From: Streptomyces noursei
Lineage (GTDB): Bacteria > Actinomycetota > Actinomycetes > Streptomycetales > Streptomycetaceae
DNA: 64,000 bases
Direction: 5' to 3'
Assembly: GCF_016917755.1 (NCBI RefSeq)
Contig: NZ_CP070326.1
Coordinates: 8,680,001 to 8,744,000, forward strand
Shown in pieces: positions 8,553 to 17,053 of this stretch. Position numbers and translations under genes: made by a program. Under the pieces are notes generated by a model. That model made no database searches. It saw only the letters and a program-made list of their open reading frames with translations, and was not told where the DNA came from. The stretch's first letter is position 1, and each line of letters begins with the position of its first letter.

Positions 8553-9761
8553 TCAAAGTTGGCGGCCGAGAGCCAGGGCGGTGACGGGGCGGCCGAGGGC
8601 TTTGGTGACGATCTCGGCGACCACATCGCGGTCTTCCAGGGGCGCGATGCCAACCAGGTTGGCGAAGGCGGCCTCGGTGCCCAGGACATCGGCGATCTTC
8701 TGGAAGGCGATCAACTCTCGTAGCTGCGGTGCCCAGCCGACCTCGCCTGCCTGCTGACCGGTGGCGAGGTGGCGGGCGATGCGGACCGCCGTGCGGTTGA
8801 TCTTCAGCGAGGCGGCCAGGTCGTAGTCCGAACCGACCTGGATCTGCACACTGAATCGCGACGCGAGGGCCTCGGTCAGCATTGCCCCGTGCACGCCCGG
8901 GTTGTGACCGGCGATCACGTAGAAGCCGTCGGCGGCGCTGATCGTCTCGCCCTTGTGCGCCTTGACCTGAATCTGGCGTCGCCCGTCCATCGCCGGATAC
9001 AGGGCGGCCAGCACCTTCGGGGAGATCAGCGTCGCGTCGTCCAGGAGCAGTGGGCGTCCTTCTTGCATCGCGGTGACCAGCGGTCCGTAGATGAACTCGT
9101 AGCCACCGCTTGAGTCCTGGGTGTATTCGCCGACAAGGTCGCCGACCGTGGTGTCCCCGTCCCCGGCCACCGTGATCAGGTCCGGGAATGCGGCCTCGAT
9201 CAACGAGGTCTTCCCCGTCCCCGGCGGCCCGTACAACAACACTGCAACCCCCGCCTCCCGCAGCTTGCGCAGGGCTTCGACGTCCGGGAGTTGTGCCAGT
9301 GCGCGGGGGTGGTACTGCTGTCCGTTCGGGCGGGTGATGGGCTGCGGTTTCCCGCCCGGCGGCGGTGCGACCTTGGGCGGTTGGGCGGTTGGCCGTGGTG
9401 CGGGCACGGCCGGAGTCGGACTGGGTGGGTTTGTCGGGGTGGCCTGGGCGGCAGCAGCGGTCTGCGGAGTGGCTCGGTACATACGGGGTTTCTCGCCGAC
9501 TCGTGCCGCCTCGCCCCGGCATACGAGGGTGTCGCAGGCGTTGCCGACCGCGCCTCCCGAATGTCCCAGCGTCTTCGCCAGCTCGGTGACGCTGAACATC
9601 GAACCGGCGTGGTCCGCCAGGATCTTCGCCACCCGGGCCCGCAACTCACCCGGTCGCGCCTTCGACGACACAGCCAGGGAGGCTGGAGCCGCTGGTGTGG
9701 GCGGTGCCTGAATCTGAGGTTGGGACTGGGGCTGGGACGCTGGTGGGGGCTGGGTGCTCAT
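8553..9761 (-). CDS. MoxR/CobS-like AAA+ ATPase with N-terminal winged helix
   Basis: A 402-residue protein. Residues about 37-97 form a winged-helix module (SVTELAKTLGHSGGAVGNA), residues 98-150 are a Pro-rich linker, and the rest is an AAA+ domain: Walker A GPPGTGKTS at 178-186, Walker B LLLDDA at 238-243, then a sensor-like GHNPGVHG and an arginine-finger region ALASRF. MoxR-type ATPases act as chaperones that load or activate VWA partners, and the next gene encodes a VWA protein. The intergenic gap is 121 bases. The N-terminal DNA-binding-like module is not part of standard MoxR proteins and suggests the pair acts on or near DNA. Confidence 0.85.
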   Translation of the reverse strand: MSTQPPPASQPQSQPQIQAPPTPAAPASLAVSSKARPGELRARVAKILADHAGSMFSVTELAKTLGHSGGAVGNACDTLVCRGEAARVGEKPRMYRATPQTAAAAQATPTNPPSPTPAVPAPRPTAQPPKVAPPPGGKPQPITRPNGQQYHPRALAQLPDVEALRKLREAGVAVLLYGPPGTGKTSLIEAAFPDLITVAGDGDTTVGDLVGEYTQDSSGGYEFIYGPLVTAMQEGRPLLLDDATLISPKVLAALYPAMDGRRQIQVKAHKGETISAADGFYVIAGHNPGVHGAMLTEALASRFSVQIQVGSDYDLAASLKINRTAVRIARHLATGQQAGEVGWAPQLRELIAFQKIADVLGTEAAFANLVGIAPLEDRDVVAEIVTKALGRPVTALALGRQL

Positions 9762-9999
9762 GGGCGGCTCCGTTCGTGGTGCCGGAAGGTGGCGGGTCGG
9801 CTACTTGTCGGCGGGCGGCGCCTGGCGCGGCACACGGGGCCGGGGCGAGCGGGGCGGCTGGGGCAACGGCTCGATCGGCTGTCTGGGCCGGGGGATGCGG
9901 GGGATTACGGGGGCGTTGTCGTCCGAGGGATGCATGGGTCAGCTCCGTCTTTTCAGGCGTAGGTGGGGGCGGTGTACGGCGGCCTTCAGGCGGCGGTGG

Positions 10000-10230
10000 C
10001 CGGAATTATTTTTGGCCGCACTTCACCCCTGCGCGGATATCCTCCGCGAGAGAATTGGCAGGATTTCCCGTTCCCATTTCCCGGGAACAATTCAAATATA
10101 GCTCGATCCACATTCCAGCTGAAGCCGGATTTGGCTTGATAATGCTGGACTTCTCGCGAATTCACGACGGGAATTCAGGGGAATTTCCGGGCGTACGACG
10201 CAAGGCGTCGTGGTTCGTGGAATTGACGAC
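10000..10230. other. AT-rich control or origin-like region
   Basis: A patch clearly lower in GC than anything around it, upstream of the AAA+/VWA operon. It holds several GAATT/GGAATT words (10149-10185 repeats GAATTC and GGGAATT), a GTTCCC/GGGAAC inverted repeat (10070-10088) and an ACGACGC/GCGTCGT hairpin (10195-10211). No coding frame is credible. It could be the promoter region of the leftward operon or an origin/partition site of a mobile element. Confidence 0.45.
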
Positions 10231-10250
10231 CGTTTCCCAGGTGCCTGCAT

Positions 10251-10521
10251 GCGCGGCCCCCGGCGCGGCCCCCGGCGCGGCCCCCGGCGCGGCCCCCGGC
10301 GCGGCCCCCGGCGCGGCCCCCGGCGCGGCCCCCGGCGCGGCCCCCGGCGCGGCCCCCGGCGCGGCCCCCGGCGCGGCCCCCGGCGCGGCCCCCGGCGCGG
10401 CCCCCGGCGCGGCCCCCGGCGCGGCCCCCGGCGCGGCCCCCGGCGCGGCCCCCGGCGCGGCCCCCGGCGCGGCCCCCGGCGCGGCCCCCGGCGCGGCCCC
10501 CGGCGCGGCCCCCGGCGCGGC
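10251..10521. repeat. 12-bp tandem repeat array, about 22.5 copies
   Basis: Perfect head-to-tail copies of CGGCGCGGCCCC with no visible divergence over about 270 bases. The array stays open in several frames: one + frame reads Gly-Ala-Ala-Pro, another Arg-Gly-Pro-Arg, and a - frame reads Pro-Arg-Arg-Gly. None has a plausible start site or codon bias, so I treat it as non-coding. Such identical arrays arise by slippage and often vary in copy number between strains. Confidence 0.9.
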
Positions 10522-10903
10522 GGCACCCTCGGCTACGCCTGGGCGCCGCCGCGCCTCTATGGACCCGAAGCTGTCCGGTTCGCCGGCCAGGGAAGGAGAA
10601 GGGACTTGATTGAGGTGGGAGGAAGCGAGAGCGCAGAGGCGGGCGCCAGCATGTATGCGGGGCCGGTGGGCCGGGCGCTGGTCACAGGTAGATCGGGATG
10701 CTTTGCTGCACAGAAATACAGTCGCCCTCGCCCACGGGTGGCTCGCTGGCCCTCTGGCCCGCGGTTACGGGGCGGGTGAGGGTGTCGTATCCAAGCGCGT
10801 ACACGGGAACGACGGGGGGATCGGCCCCCGGAACGACGGGGGGAACGCCAACGGGCCTTTTGGGCCGCGGCGAGGTGGCTCGCAGGCACGTTGAGCTGCG
10901 ATT
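10522..10903. other. Intergenic region after the 12-bp array
   Basis: 382 bases between the array and the end of the LysM-BTAD gene. A short direct repeat (GGAACGACGGGGGGA, near 10806 and 10830) is present. No gene or strong hairpin is seen; GGCCTTTTGGGCC-like symmetry near 10855 is too weak to call a terminator. Confidence 0.4.
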
Positions 10904-13684
10904 TCACCCCATTTGGCGCGTGGGAGTCCGAGGTGCGATGAGGGCTTGGGTGGCGGGGTCGGGTTCGAGGCCGAGATCGGCGAGGTGGCGTTCGAGGCGG
11001 GTGTAGGTATGGCGGGCGGCGTCGTGGCGGCCGGCGGCCTGGTACAGCCGGATAGCGTGTTGGGCTAGCCGCTCGTGGTCGGGGTGGAGCGCTCCGAGGT
11101 GTTCCAGGAGCGTCAGGGCGGCATCCCGTTGCTGCGGGTCGGCGGTGGTGTGTTCGGCTTGGTGGGCCAGGCGGAGGGCGGCGTCGGTGGCCTGGGTGGT
11201 GAGGTGTTCGCGGACTGTGTCGGCCCACAGATGGTCGGCGCCTTGTGCGAAGGGGCCGTGGTAGTGGCTCAAAGCCTCGCGCACGACGGCCAAGGTGTCG
11301 CAGCCGGGCTCCGCGGTGGCCGAGAAGGCTTTTTTGAGGATGCGGGTGAAATCCTCAAGGTCGGTTTCTACGAGGTCCGGGTGGAGTTTGTGGAGTTCTC
11401 CTTGGCGCAGGATGAATTCCTGTCCGGTGATTTCGGTGGTGGTGCGCAGGGTGCGGCGTACGGCGCGGCGGAGGTTTTTCAGTGCGTTGTGCTCGGTGCC
11501 GGGTTCGAGGTGGAGTTTGTCGGCGATATCGCAGGCCAGGAGGCCGGTGGGGTGGGCGGCGAGCAGGGCGAGGAATTCGTGGACTTCGGGGCGCAGGTTG
11601 GTGCCGACGGGTTCTTTGTGGCCTTGGGCGTAGAGCGTGACGGGGCCCAGGACGTGGAGGCGGACGGGCTTGGTCTGCTGGCACCGGGACGTGGAAGTGG
11701 GCTGCGGGTCCGGGACAGAGCCCGGTTCGGGCTCTGGCTCTTCGGCGGAGGAGGGTTGTGGCTGGCTTTGCCGTGAGGGTGGCTGTTGGTTGGGCAGGAC
11801 GCGCAGGTGGGGGCGCTGGCCGTGGGCGCCGAGGAGGACCTCGGTCATGTCCCGGCCGGCTTCGGGCGTGAGGCGGAACAGCTCCAGCTGGCCTGGATGT
11901 TGGGGTTTCGAGTTGGGCTTGGTGGTGGTGCCGTCCGTGGCGATGCGCCATTGTTCTGCGCCGGGCAGTGGGGTGCCGAGGGCGAGGACCGCCAGGACGC
12001 CGGGGCGGCTGCGGGCCGCCACGGCTTGGATCTGCCCGGCGTGAGCGGCGTCGGGTGTGACGACGAGGATCAGCGAGCCGGGACCGGCCTCGTCGGCACC
12101 GTTGTCTGCCGCCGACTCGACTGGCGACGTGTCGCGGTCGTGATCTGCGTGAGCGTGGGCGACCAGGTGCTGCTCGGCCATGCGAACTGCCTGCGCGGTA
12201 TTGGCGGCCTGGGTCAAGGCGGTGAACTGCGGTGGCAGTCCAGGCAGAAGGCAGTCGACAAGGTCTTGCGGGACGACGGCTTTGAGGTGGGCAGGGCCAG
12301 GGCGTTGGCGTTCGGCGGCGGTGAGGACGCCCGTCAGCAGGGCGCGAGCGGCATCCTCGGCGCCCGGTCCCGTCCAGGTGCAGCCACCGGCCGTCGCCAG
12401 GACGTCGAGCGGCACCTCGGCGTTGTCGCGCATCCCGATGGTCACCGTGTCCGCGTTGCGGGGTTGTTGGGGAGCAGTGCGGCGGACGATCAAGGAGTCC
12501 GGATCACGTCGGCAAGCAGATTGCGTTGTCGCGTGGGCAGCCTGTGCGGCCTTGTCGACCAGCGGGCTCAGAGCCGGTACGGCTGCCTCCGGATCACGTC
12601 GGCGCCGCTGGTGCAGGTACCAGTAGCGGCGTACGACCAGGAGCCCGGCGGCTGCGGTGATGCCGATCAGGCTTGCCTCGCCGAAGCCGACCGCTGCCGG
12701 TCCCCGCTTCACTTCAGCACTCCGGTCCGAAGCGACGGCATTGTGCTTCGGTGTGGTGGCAGGGCGCTCCTCCACGGTGTGCTGATCGCTGGCGGCCTGC
12801 TGATCGGCCACAGGTTTCCCGTCGGGTGCCGGCGGCGCAGCGGCAGTCGGCGTGGAAGATGATGATGGTTCGGTATGCGGTGTCGGGCGGGCGGGAATCG
12901 GGAGGGTTGCCGGCGAAGTGGGGGTGTGATCGGTGGCGGGGATGGCCAGTCGCCAGCCGGACTGGAGCAGGTCCGGATCGTGGAGCCGGGCACCATCGTG
13001 TTGCAGGCGGTCTTTGTTGAGTGCGTAGATGCGGGGCCATTTGAGGGCATCGCCCAAGTGCGCCTCGGCGATGTCCCACAAGGTGTCGCCTTCGGCCACC
13101 GTGTACTCGACGTGCCGCACCACCTCGGCGCCAACATGCGGCCCAGGAGCCCCCGGAAGAGACTTCTCCACGGCCGGGGCTGGTCCCTCGATCGACGGGG
13201 AGAGCGGGGCCGTCGCGACGAGCCGTTGCGACGCCGTGTTCGCCGTGGAGGGCTGCTGTGCGGCGGCCTGCGTAGGGCGCCAGAGACTGAGCACGGCTAC
13301 AACGAGGGTGCCGATACACAGCGCGGCCAGCGAGCCCTTGAGCGACAAGGCGGCGACATGCTCGTGGTGAGCCCGCCGGTCGTGCAGCAGCTGTGGGAAG
13401 TGCACGGTGTACCAGCAGATCTCGCGGATCACGGTGAAGGCGAAAGCGGCCCAGCACCCCCAGCCCACCACCGCCAGCAGATCGATGACCAGAGGATCGC
13501 TGACCGGCTGAGCAAGCCGTTCGCCCACCTCATGCCAGGAGTGGACACGGTCGGGCCAGGGGAAGCCGGCGGCCTGCCAGAGCACGTAGGGCATTCCGAC
13601 CAGCAGGGTGAGCGTGACGGCAAAGGTGCCCAGGGCCGTGACGGCCGCGGTCAGGCGCTCGCGTAGTGCGGTGCGATGGGTCAT
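10904..13684 (-). CDS. Membrane LysM protein with C-terminal BTAD regulator domain
   Basis: A 926-residue protein starting at ATG 13684 with GGAGGGC upstream. Hydrophobic segments lie at about 15-40, 65-87 and 117-135. A LysM domain spans about 192-250 (YTVAEGDTLWDIAEAHLGD), followed by a Pro/Thr/Ser-rich stretch, another membrane segment near residues 335-355 (GITAAAGLLVV), a central region, then a winged helix plus bacterial transcriptional activator (BTAD) repeats from about 690 to the end. This architecture is known from streptomycete Tad pilus loci. It could link the envelope to gene control, since one end would bind peptidoglycan and the other resembles SARP-type activators. It is the last gene of the Tad operon. 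Confidence 0.82.
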   Translation of the reverse strand: MTHRTALRERLTAAVTALGTFAVTLTLLVGMPYVLWQAAGFPWPDRVHSWHEVGERLAQPVSDPLVIDLLAVVGWGCWAAFAFTVIREICWYTVHFPQLLHDRRAHHEHVAALSLKGSLAALCIGTLVVAVLSLWRPTQAAAQQPSTANTASQRLVATAPLSPSIEGPAPAVEKSLPGAPGPHVGAEVVRHVEYTVAEGDTLWDIAEAHLGDALKWPRIYALNKDRLQHDGARLHDPDLLQSGWRLAIPATDHTPTSPATLPIPARPTPHTEPSSSSTPTAAAPPAPDGKPVADQQAASDQHTVEERPATTPKHNAVASDRSAEVKRGPAAVGFGEASLIGITAAAGLLVVRRYWYLHQRRRRDPEAAVPALSPLVDKAAQAAHATTQSACRRDPDSLIVRRTAPQQPRNADTVTIGMRDNAEVPLDVLATAGGCTWTGPGAEDAARALLTGVLTAAERQRPGPAHLKAVVPQDLVDCLLPGLPPQFTALTQAANTAQAVRMAEQHLVAHAHADHDRDTSPVESAADNGADEAGPGSLILVVTPDAAHAGQIQAVAARSRPGVLAVLALGTPLPGAEQWRIATDGTTTKPNSKPQHPGQLELFRLTPEAGRDMTEVLLGAHGQRPHLRVLPNQQPPSRQSQPQPSSAEEPEPEPGSVPDPQPTSTSRCQQTKPVRLHVLGPVTLYAQGHKEPVGTNLRPEVHEFLALLAAHPTGLLACDIADKLHLEPGTEHNALKNLRRAVRRTLRTTTEITGQEFILRQGELHKLHPDLVETDLEDFTRILKKAFSATAEPGCDTLAVVREALSHYHGPFAQGADHLWADTVREHLTTQATDAALRLAHQAEHTTADPQQRDAALTLLEHLGALHPDHERLAQHAIRLYQAAGRHDAARHTYTRLERHLADLGLEPDPATQALIAPRTPTRQMG

Positions 13685-13723
13685 GGCCGGTGCGCCCTCC
13701 GCGGCGGATGTGGTGAACGATCT

Positions 13724-14173
13724 TTATGGGGTGGTGCCTTCGGCGTACGAGGTTGCGGTCGCATGCAAGGTGAGGGTGCGCAGGCCGACCAGCTGGAGAA
13801 TCTGCGTGCGGTAGCGGTGGGTGACGTGGACGGTGACGGCGCTCCCCTTCACGGTCGCGCTGCCTGCGTCCCCGACTGCGGCGACATGGGCGCGGGCAGC
13901 CCGGGCAGCCTCGACACCCACGAGCCGGACCTCGCGATGGTCGCGCAGCCGACCGACGTCGAGTTGCTGGGCGCCGCTCCGGGCGGCCTCCTGCGCCACG
14001 TCCAGCGCCTGAGCCTTGCCGGCCAAGGCCAGGCCCCCGTCGACGACGATCCCGGCGAACAACCACAACGCGGCCGCAACACCCACCACGAACGCCGTCG
14101 CCTGCCCCCGGTCGTCTCCCTGAGCGAACTTGGCACCGGCGACGCCCAGGTGTGCTCGGAGCCAGTGCCTCAT
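13724..14173 (-). CDS. TadG-like pilus assembly protein
   Basis: A 149-residue protein with one N-terminal hydrophobic helix (residues about 22-50) preceded by the motif DDRGQATAF, typical of TadG/TadE-type pseudopilins. The remainder is a small extracytoplasmic domain rich in Ala/Val. Its start overlaps the stop of the upstream TadE-like gene by 4 bases. It is shorter than proteobacterial TadG, as in other actinobacteria, and lacks a VWA domain. Probably a minor pilin or assembly factor. Confidence 0.7.
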   Translation of the reverse strand: MRHWLRAHLGVAGAKFAQGDDRGQATAFVVGVAAALWLFAGIVVDGGLALAGKAQALDVAQEAARSGAQQLDVGRLRDHREVRLVGVEAARAARAHVAAVGDAGSATVKGSAVTVHVTHRYRTQILQLVGLRTLTLHATATSYAEGTTP

Positions 14174-14604
14174 GAGGTGCCCCTGAAGGTATCGACGACG
14201 GAGAAGGCAGTGCCGGCCAGCCGCACGCGGCCGGGCATTCCAGTGCGGGTCAGGTTTCCCAGAGCAGCGGTGCAGGAGATCTTCGCCGTGACGTTGGCTC
14301 CGGGGGTGAGGCCACCGGTCGTAATGCGGACGACAGGACTCGTGCAGGTGGCCCCAGCTTCTTTGAGCGCGGTGGTCACCGCGTGGGCGGCCTGGGCGCG
14401 GGCGGCGTGCTCGGTGCGGGCCAGGGAAGCGGCACGGGCGGCTTGGTGGGCAGCGTCCGCCACGACGAGGCGTGCGTCGGCAAGCCGCCCCAGAGCCACG
14501 ACGACAAGCAGCACCAGCACCAGCAGCGGGGTCACCAGCACCAGCTCCACCGACGCCGAACCCCGATCATCGGCATCACGAGCACGACGTGTCTGGGGCG
14601 TCAT
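14170..14604 (-). CDS. TadE-like minor pilin
   Basis: A 144-residue protein. DDRGSASVE near residue 15 fits a class III prepilin signal: cleavage after Gly leaves Glu at +5, followed by a hydrophobic helix (LVLVTPLLVLVLLVVVAL). Two Cys (in ATCTS and KISC) may form a disulfide in the exported domain. Overlaps both neighbours by 4 bases, so it is translationally coupled within the Tad operon. Confidence 0.78.
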   Translation of the reverse strand: MTPQTRRARDADDRGSASVELVLVTPLLVLVLLVVVALGRLADARLVVADAAHQAARAASLARTEHAARAQAAHAVTTALKEAGATCTSPVVRITTGGLTPGANVTAKISCTAALGNLTRTGMPGRVRLAGTAFSVVDTFRGTS

Positions 14605-15008
14605 GGCCGCTCCCCGGCGGGGGTGGTGAGGCGTTCGGTGGGGCCGGCAGCGGTACCGGAGGCATGCAGGTGCAGGCCCGGGGCAACGGCCATTACCGTT
14701 CCCCGGACTCGGACCGTGGTCTGCGTCGAGGTGCGGTCGACCGCTACGGAAGGCGTGGTCAGGATCCGGCTGCCCAGCGCGGCAAGGCTGCGCCGGGCCT
14801 GGGCCCGACCTTCCGCCGCCGTACCGTCCTTGGTTCGTGCGGTGGCCAGGGCCCGTGCGGCGGCGTACTGGGCGATGTGCCGGGCGTGCCAGACGAGGGC
14901 GAACTGCACCACCAGCATGGCCAAGAGCAGCAGCACGGGGACGACCAGCACCAGCTGCGTCGACGCCGCCCCGCGATCGTCGCGCAACCCACGTGGGACA
15001 GCGGTCAT
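14601..15008 (-). CDS. Second TadE-like minor pilin
   Basis: A 135-residue protein with DDRGAASTQ followed by a hydrophobic helix (LVLVVPVLLLLAMLVVQF). Gln replaces the usual Glu at +5 after the predicted Gly cleavage site. The C-terminal domain lacks Cys. Two bases separate it from the pilin gene. It probably works with the other TadE-like protein as a minor pilin pair. Confidence 0.75.
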   Translation of the reverse strand: MTAVPRGLRDDRGAASTQLVLVVPVLLLLAMLVVQFALVWHARHIAQYAAARALATARTKDGTAAEGRAQARRSLAALGSRILTTPSVAVDRTSTQTTVRVRGTVMAVAPGLHLHASGTAAGPTERLTTPAGERP

Positions 15009-15010
15009 GT

Positions 15011-15205
15011 CTACCCGAGGTCGATGGACTTGGCCTTGGCGGTGACCTTGGCGACGATGATGCCGACCACGCTCAGGCCCAGGATGACCAGCAGGGCGGT
15101 GATCAGGACGGTCTCGGTGGTGTAGCCAGCGTCGCTGCGGGCGTGCCGGCGCACCTCGGCCAGGTGGGCCCGCAGCAGGCGAGCCATCGTCTTCACATCG
15201 AACAT
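15011..15205 (-). CDS. Flp-type major pilin candidate
   Basis: A 64-residue protein with a basic N-terminal leader, then SDAGYTTET and a hydrophobic helix (VLITALLVILGLSVVGIIV), ending in a short Lys-rich tail. Size and layout fit a Flp/Tad pilin. If cleaved after Ala, Glu falls at +5; if after Gly, at +4, so the processing site is uncertain. It lies between TadC and the TadE-like genes, the usual place for the pilin in actinobacterial tad loci. No prepilin peptidase gene is in the window. Confidence 0.72.
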   Translation of the reverse strand: MFDVKTMARLLRAHLAEVRRHARSDAGYTTETVLITALLVILGLSVVGIIVAKVTAKAKSIDLG

Positions 15206-15245
15206 GACTTGACTTTCTCTTCGATTCTTGTGCGTTTCGGAGCTG

Positions 15246-16145
15246 TCAAGTGGCGGACAGCACGTGAGCGAGGGCGGGGTACCCGATCAGCAGCAGGAAG
15301 GCGGCGAACAGCCCGACCACCGGCACGGACATCTGCTCGGTGGCCGCCTGCGCCACCCCGTCGGCCTCGGAGATCCTGCGCCGCCGCATCGCCCGCGCCT
15401 TCGCCCCCAGTGAGCTCCGGACCTTGGCGCCCTCGCTGCCCGCAAGGCTCAGTGTCGAGGCGAGCTCCACCAGGTCGCTGACGCCCAGCTGCCGACCGAG
15501 TTCGCCCAGGCGGGTCCAGGGGCTGGTGCGGGTGAGCTGCGCGACGTGCAGGGCGTGCCGCAGGGTGCCGGCTGCCCAGCCCTGCGGTGCGGCGACGGCC
15601 TGGGTCAGGGCTTGTTGGACGCCCGCGCCGCCGGCCAGCGCGATCACAGTCAAGTCCAGGACGAGGCTGAGGGTGTGCTGCATCTCGCGGCGTCGCCGCT
15701 GCGCCTGCTTGCGCAGACCAAGGTCGGGGACGAAGAACAGCGCTGCCGCAAGGGCCAGGGAGCCGGACAGCGGTACCCACCATCCGGCCGCGACATCCGC
15801 CCCCAGGCGCAGCAGCAGAACGCCGGCCCAGGGAGCGACGAGCCCGGTCATTGCACAGGTGGCCTTGCCCGCCAGATGCGTTTCCTCGTCCGTGCCACAG
15901 ACTGCGAGGTCCGCCCGCAAGGACTTCGTGGGGAATCCGAGCGCCCGCACCAACGGCACCGCACGCCGCCCCAACCGGGTCGCCCACTCCATCTCCTCCG
16001 CGCCCCGCTCCGACGAAGACACAGGCTGCACAGGGGTGTTGAGTGCGGTCAGGACATCGGCGAGCGCGGGCCTGGGAGGACGCAGCCCGTAGACAACAGC
16101 GGTCGCCCCGGCGCCGAGGAGCGCCCCGAGCAGCATGACAATCAC
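15246..16145 (-). CDS. tadC: TadC-type inner membrane platform protein
   Basis: A 299-residue type II secretion F (T2SF) domain protein with hydrophobic segments near the N-terminus, at about 95-140 and at the C-terminus (PVVGLFAAFLLLIGYPAL). The T2SF core shows ALAGGAGVQQALTQAV and DLVELASTLSLAGSEGAKVRSSL. TadC with TadB forms the membrane platform on which TadA drives pilin assembly. The start overlaps the TadB stop by 4 bases. Confidence 0.85.
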   Translation of the reverse strand: MIVMLLGALLGAGATAVVYGLRPPRPALADVLTALNTPVQPVSSSERGAEEMEWATRLGRRAVPLVRALGFPTKSLRADLAVCGTDEETHLAGKATCAMTGLVAPWAGVLLLRLGADVAAGWWVPLSGSLALAAALFFVPDLGLRKQAQRRRREMQHTLSLVLDLTVIALAGGAGVQQALTQAVAAPQGWAAGTLRHALHVAQLTRTSPWTRLGELGRQLGVSDLVELASTLSLAGSEGAKVRSSLGAKARAMRRRRISEADGVAQAATEQMSVPVVGLFAAFLLLIGYPALAHVLSAT

Positions 16146-17053
16146 GGTCGACCTCCCGGTGCCGGACCTGACCCGGCGACGGCTGGGGTGATCAGGCGGA
16201 CGGGGTCGTCGATACGGCCGATCGCGGACAGGTAGGTGAAGCTGGCAGCGAACAGCCCGCCCACCGCTGCCAGGACCGCCTGCCCGGTCAACGTGTTGAA
16301 GGGATCCAGGTACGGGCGGTTGAAGACCACCATGCCCACCGCCATCCCCAACGTGACGATGACGGTGACCCGCACCCCGGTCCGTACACTCGCGCGGCCG
16401 GCATCGATGCGCTGCCGCATGGCGACCTGCTCGCGCACCGACTCCGCCAGCTCGCCCAGCAGTGGCGCCAACTGGCCCGCCTGCTGCTCGGCCGCCATGA
16501 CCAGCGCCGACACGACCACATCCGCCAGCGCATCATCCACGTCCGCGGCGAACGCCCTCAGGGCAACGGGAAGGGACCGTCCCGATCGGACTGCGGCGGC
16601 CAGCTTCCGCAACTCGTCCTCAAGGGCGGTCGGCGCGATGTCGGCGGTAGCCAGTACCGCCTGTTCCAGGCCGGCTGCGGCGGAGAGGGTGTCGCGCAGC
16701 ATTTCCGTCCAGGCGGCCAGTGCCTCCATCCGCTCCGTACGCAGGGCCGCCGCCCGGTCCGGGCCCAGCAACCCAGGCAGCGTCAGGCCGGCCACCGCGG
16801 TCAGTACCGCCGCCACCGGCCAGCCCGTCAAGGCGCCCACGACCACTCCGACTGTTACCGCGATCGCGAAGCGCCGCGAGGTCCAGTCCGCAGGCAGCCG
16901 CCCAAGCAGCCGACGCCTGAGCCCCACCTGCTCCGCGCGCACCGCCCGTCGTACGGCGCCGTAGCCGATCGCCACCAGCCCCAGGCCACACACCGTGCCG
17001 CAAGCAACCGCCACCGCCGTCACCGTGCCGGGACCCCAGTGGATGGTGGTCAT
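16142..17053 (-). CDS. tadB: TadB-type inner membrane platform protein
   Basis: A 303-residue protein. The ATG at 17053 overlaps the TadA stop (ATGA) and is followed by MTTIHW and a hydrophobic helix, so it is preferred to the long open frame reaching 17506 inside tadA. It shows the T2SF core (AAAGLEQAVLATADIAPTAL, then ALADVVVSALVMAAEQQAG) and four hydrophobic segments. It pairs with TadC as the two-subunit platform. Confidence 0.86.
   Translation of the reverse strand: MTTIHWGPGTVTAVAVACGTVCGLGLVAIGYGAVRRAVRAEQVGLRRRLLGRLPADWTSRRFAIAVTVGVVVGALTGWPVAAVLTAVAGLTLPGLLGPDRAAALRTERMEALAAWTEMLRDTLSAAAGLEQAVLATADIAPTALEDELRKLAAAVRSGRSLPVALRAFAADVDDALADVVVSALVMAAEQQAGQLAPLLGELAESVREQVAMRQRIDAGRASVRTGVRVTVIVTLGMAVGMVVFNRPYLDPFNTLTGQAVLAAVGGLFAASFTYLSAIGRIDDPVRLITPAVAGSGPAPGGRP

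Noticed and set aside
10210..10779. Long + and - frames through the 12-bp repeat (Arg-Gly-Pro-Arg, Gly-Ala-Ala-Pro and Pro-Arg-Arg-Gly repeats)
   Set aside because: The repeat length is a multiple of three, so several frames stay open by chance. No ribosome binding site, no flanking conserved domain and no codon bias supports a protein.
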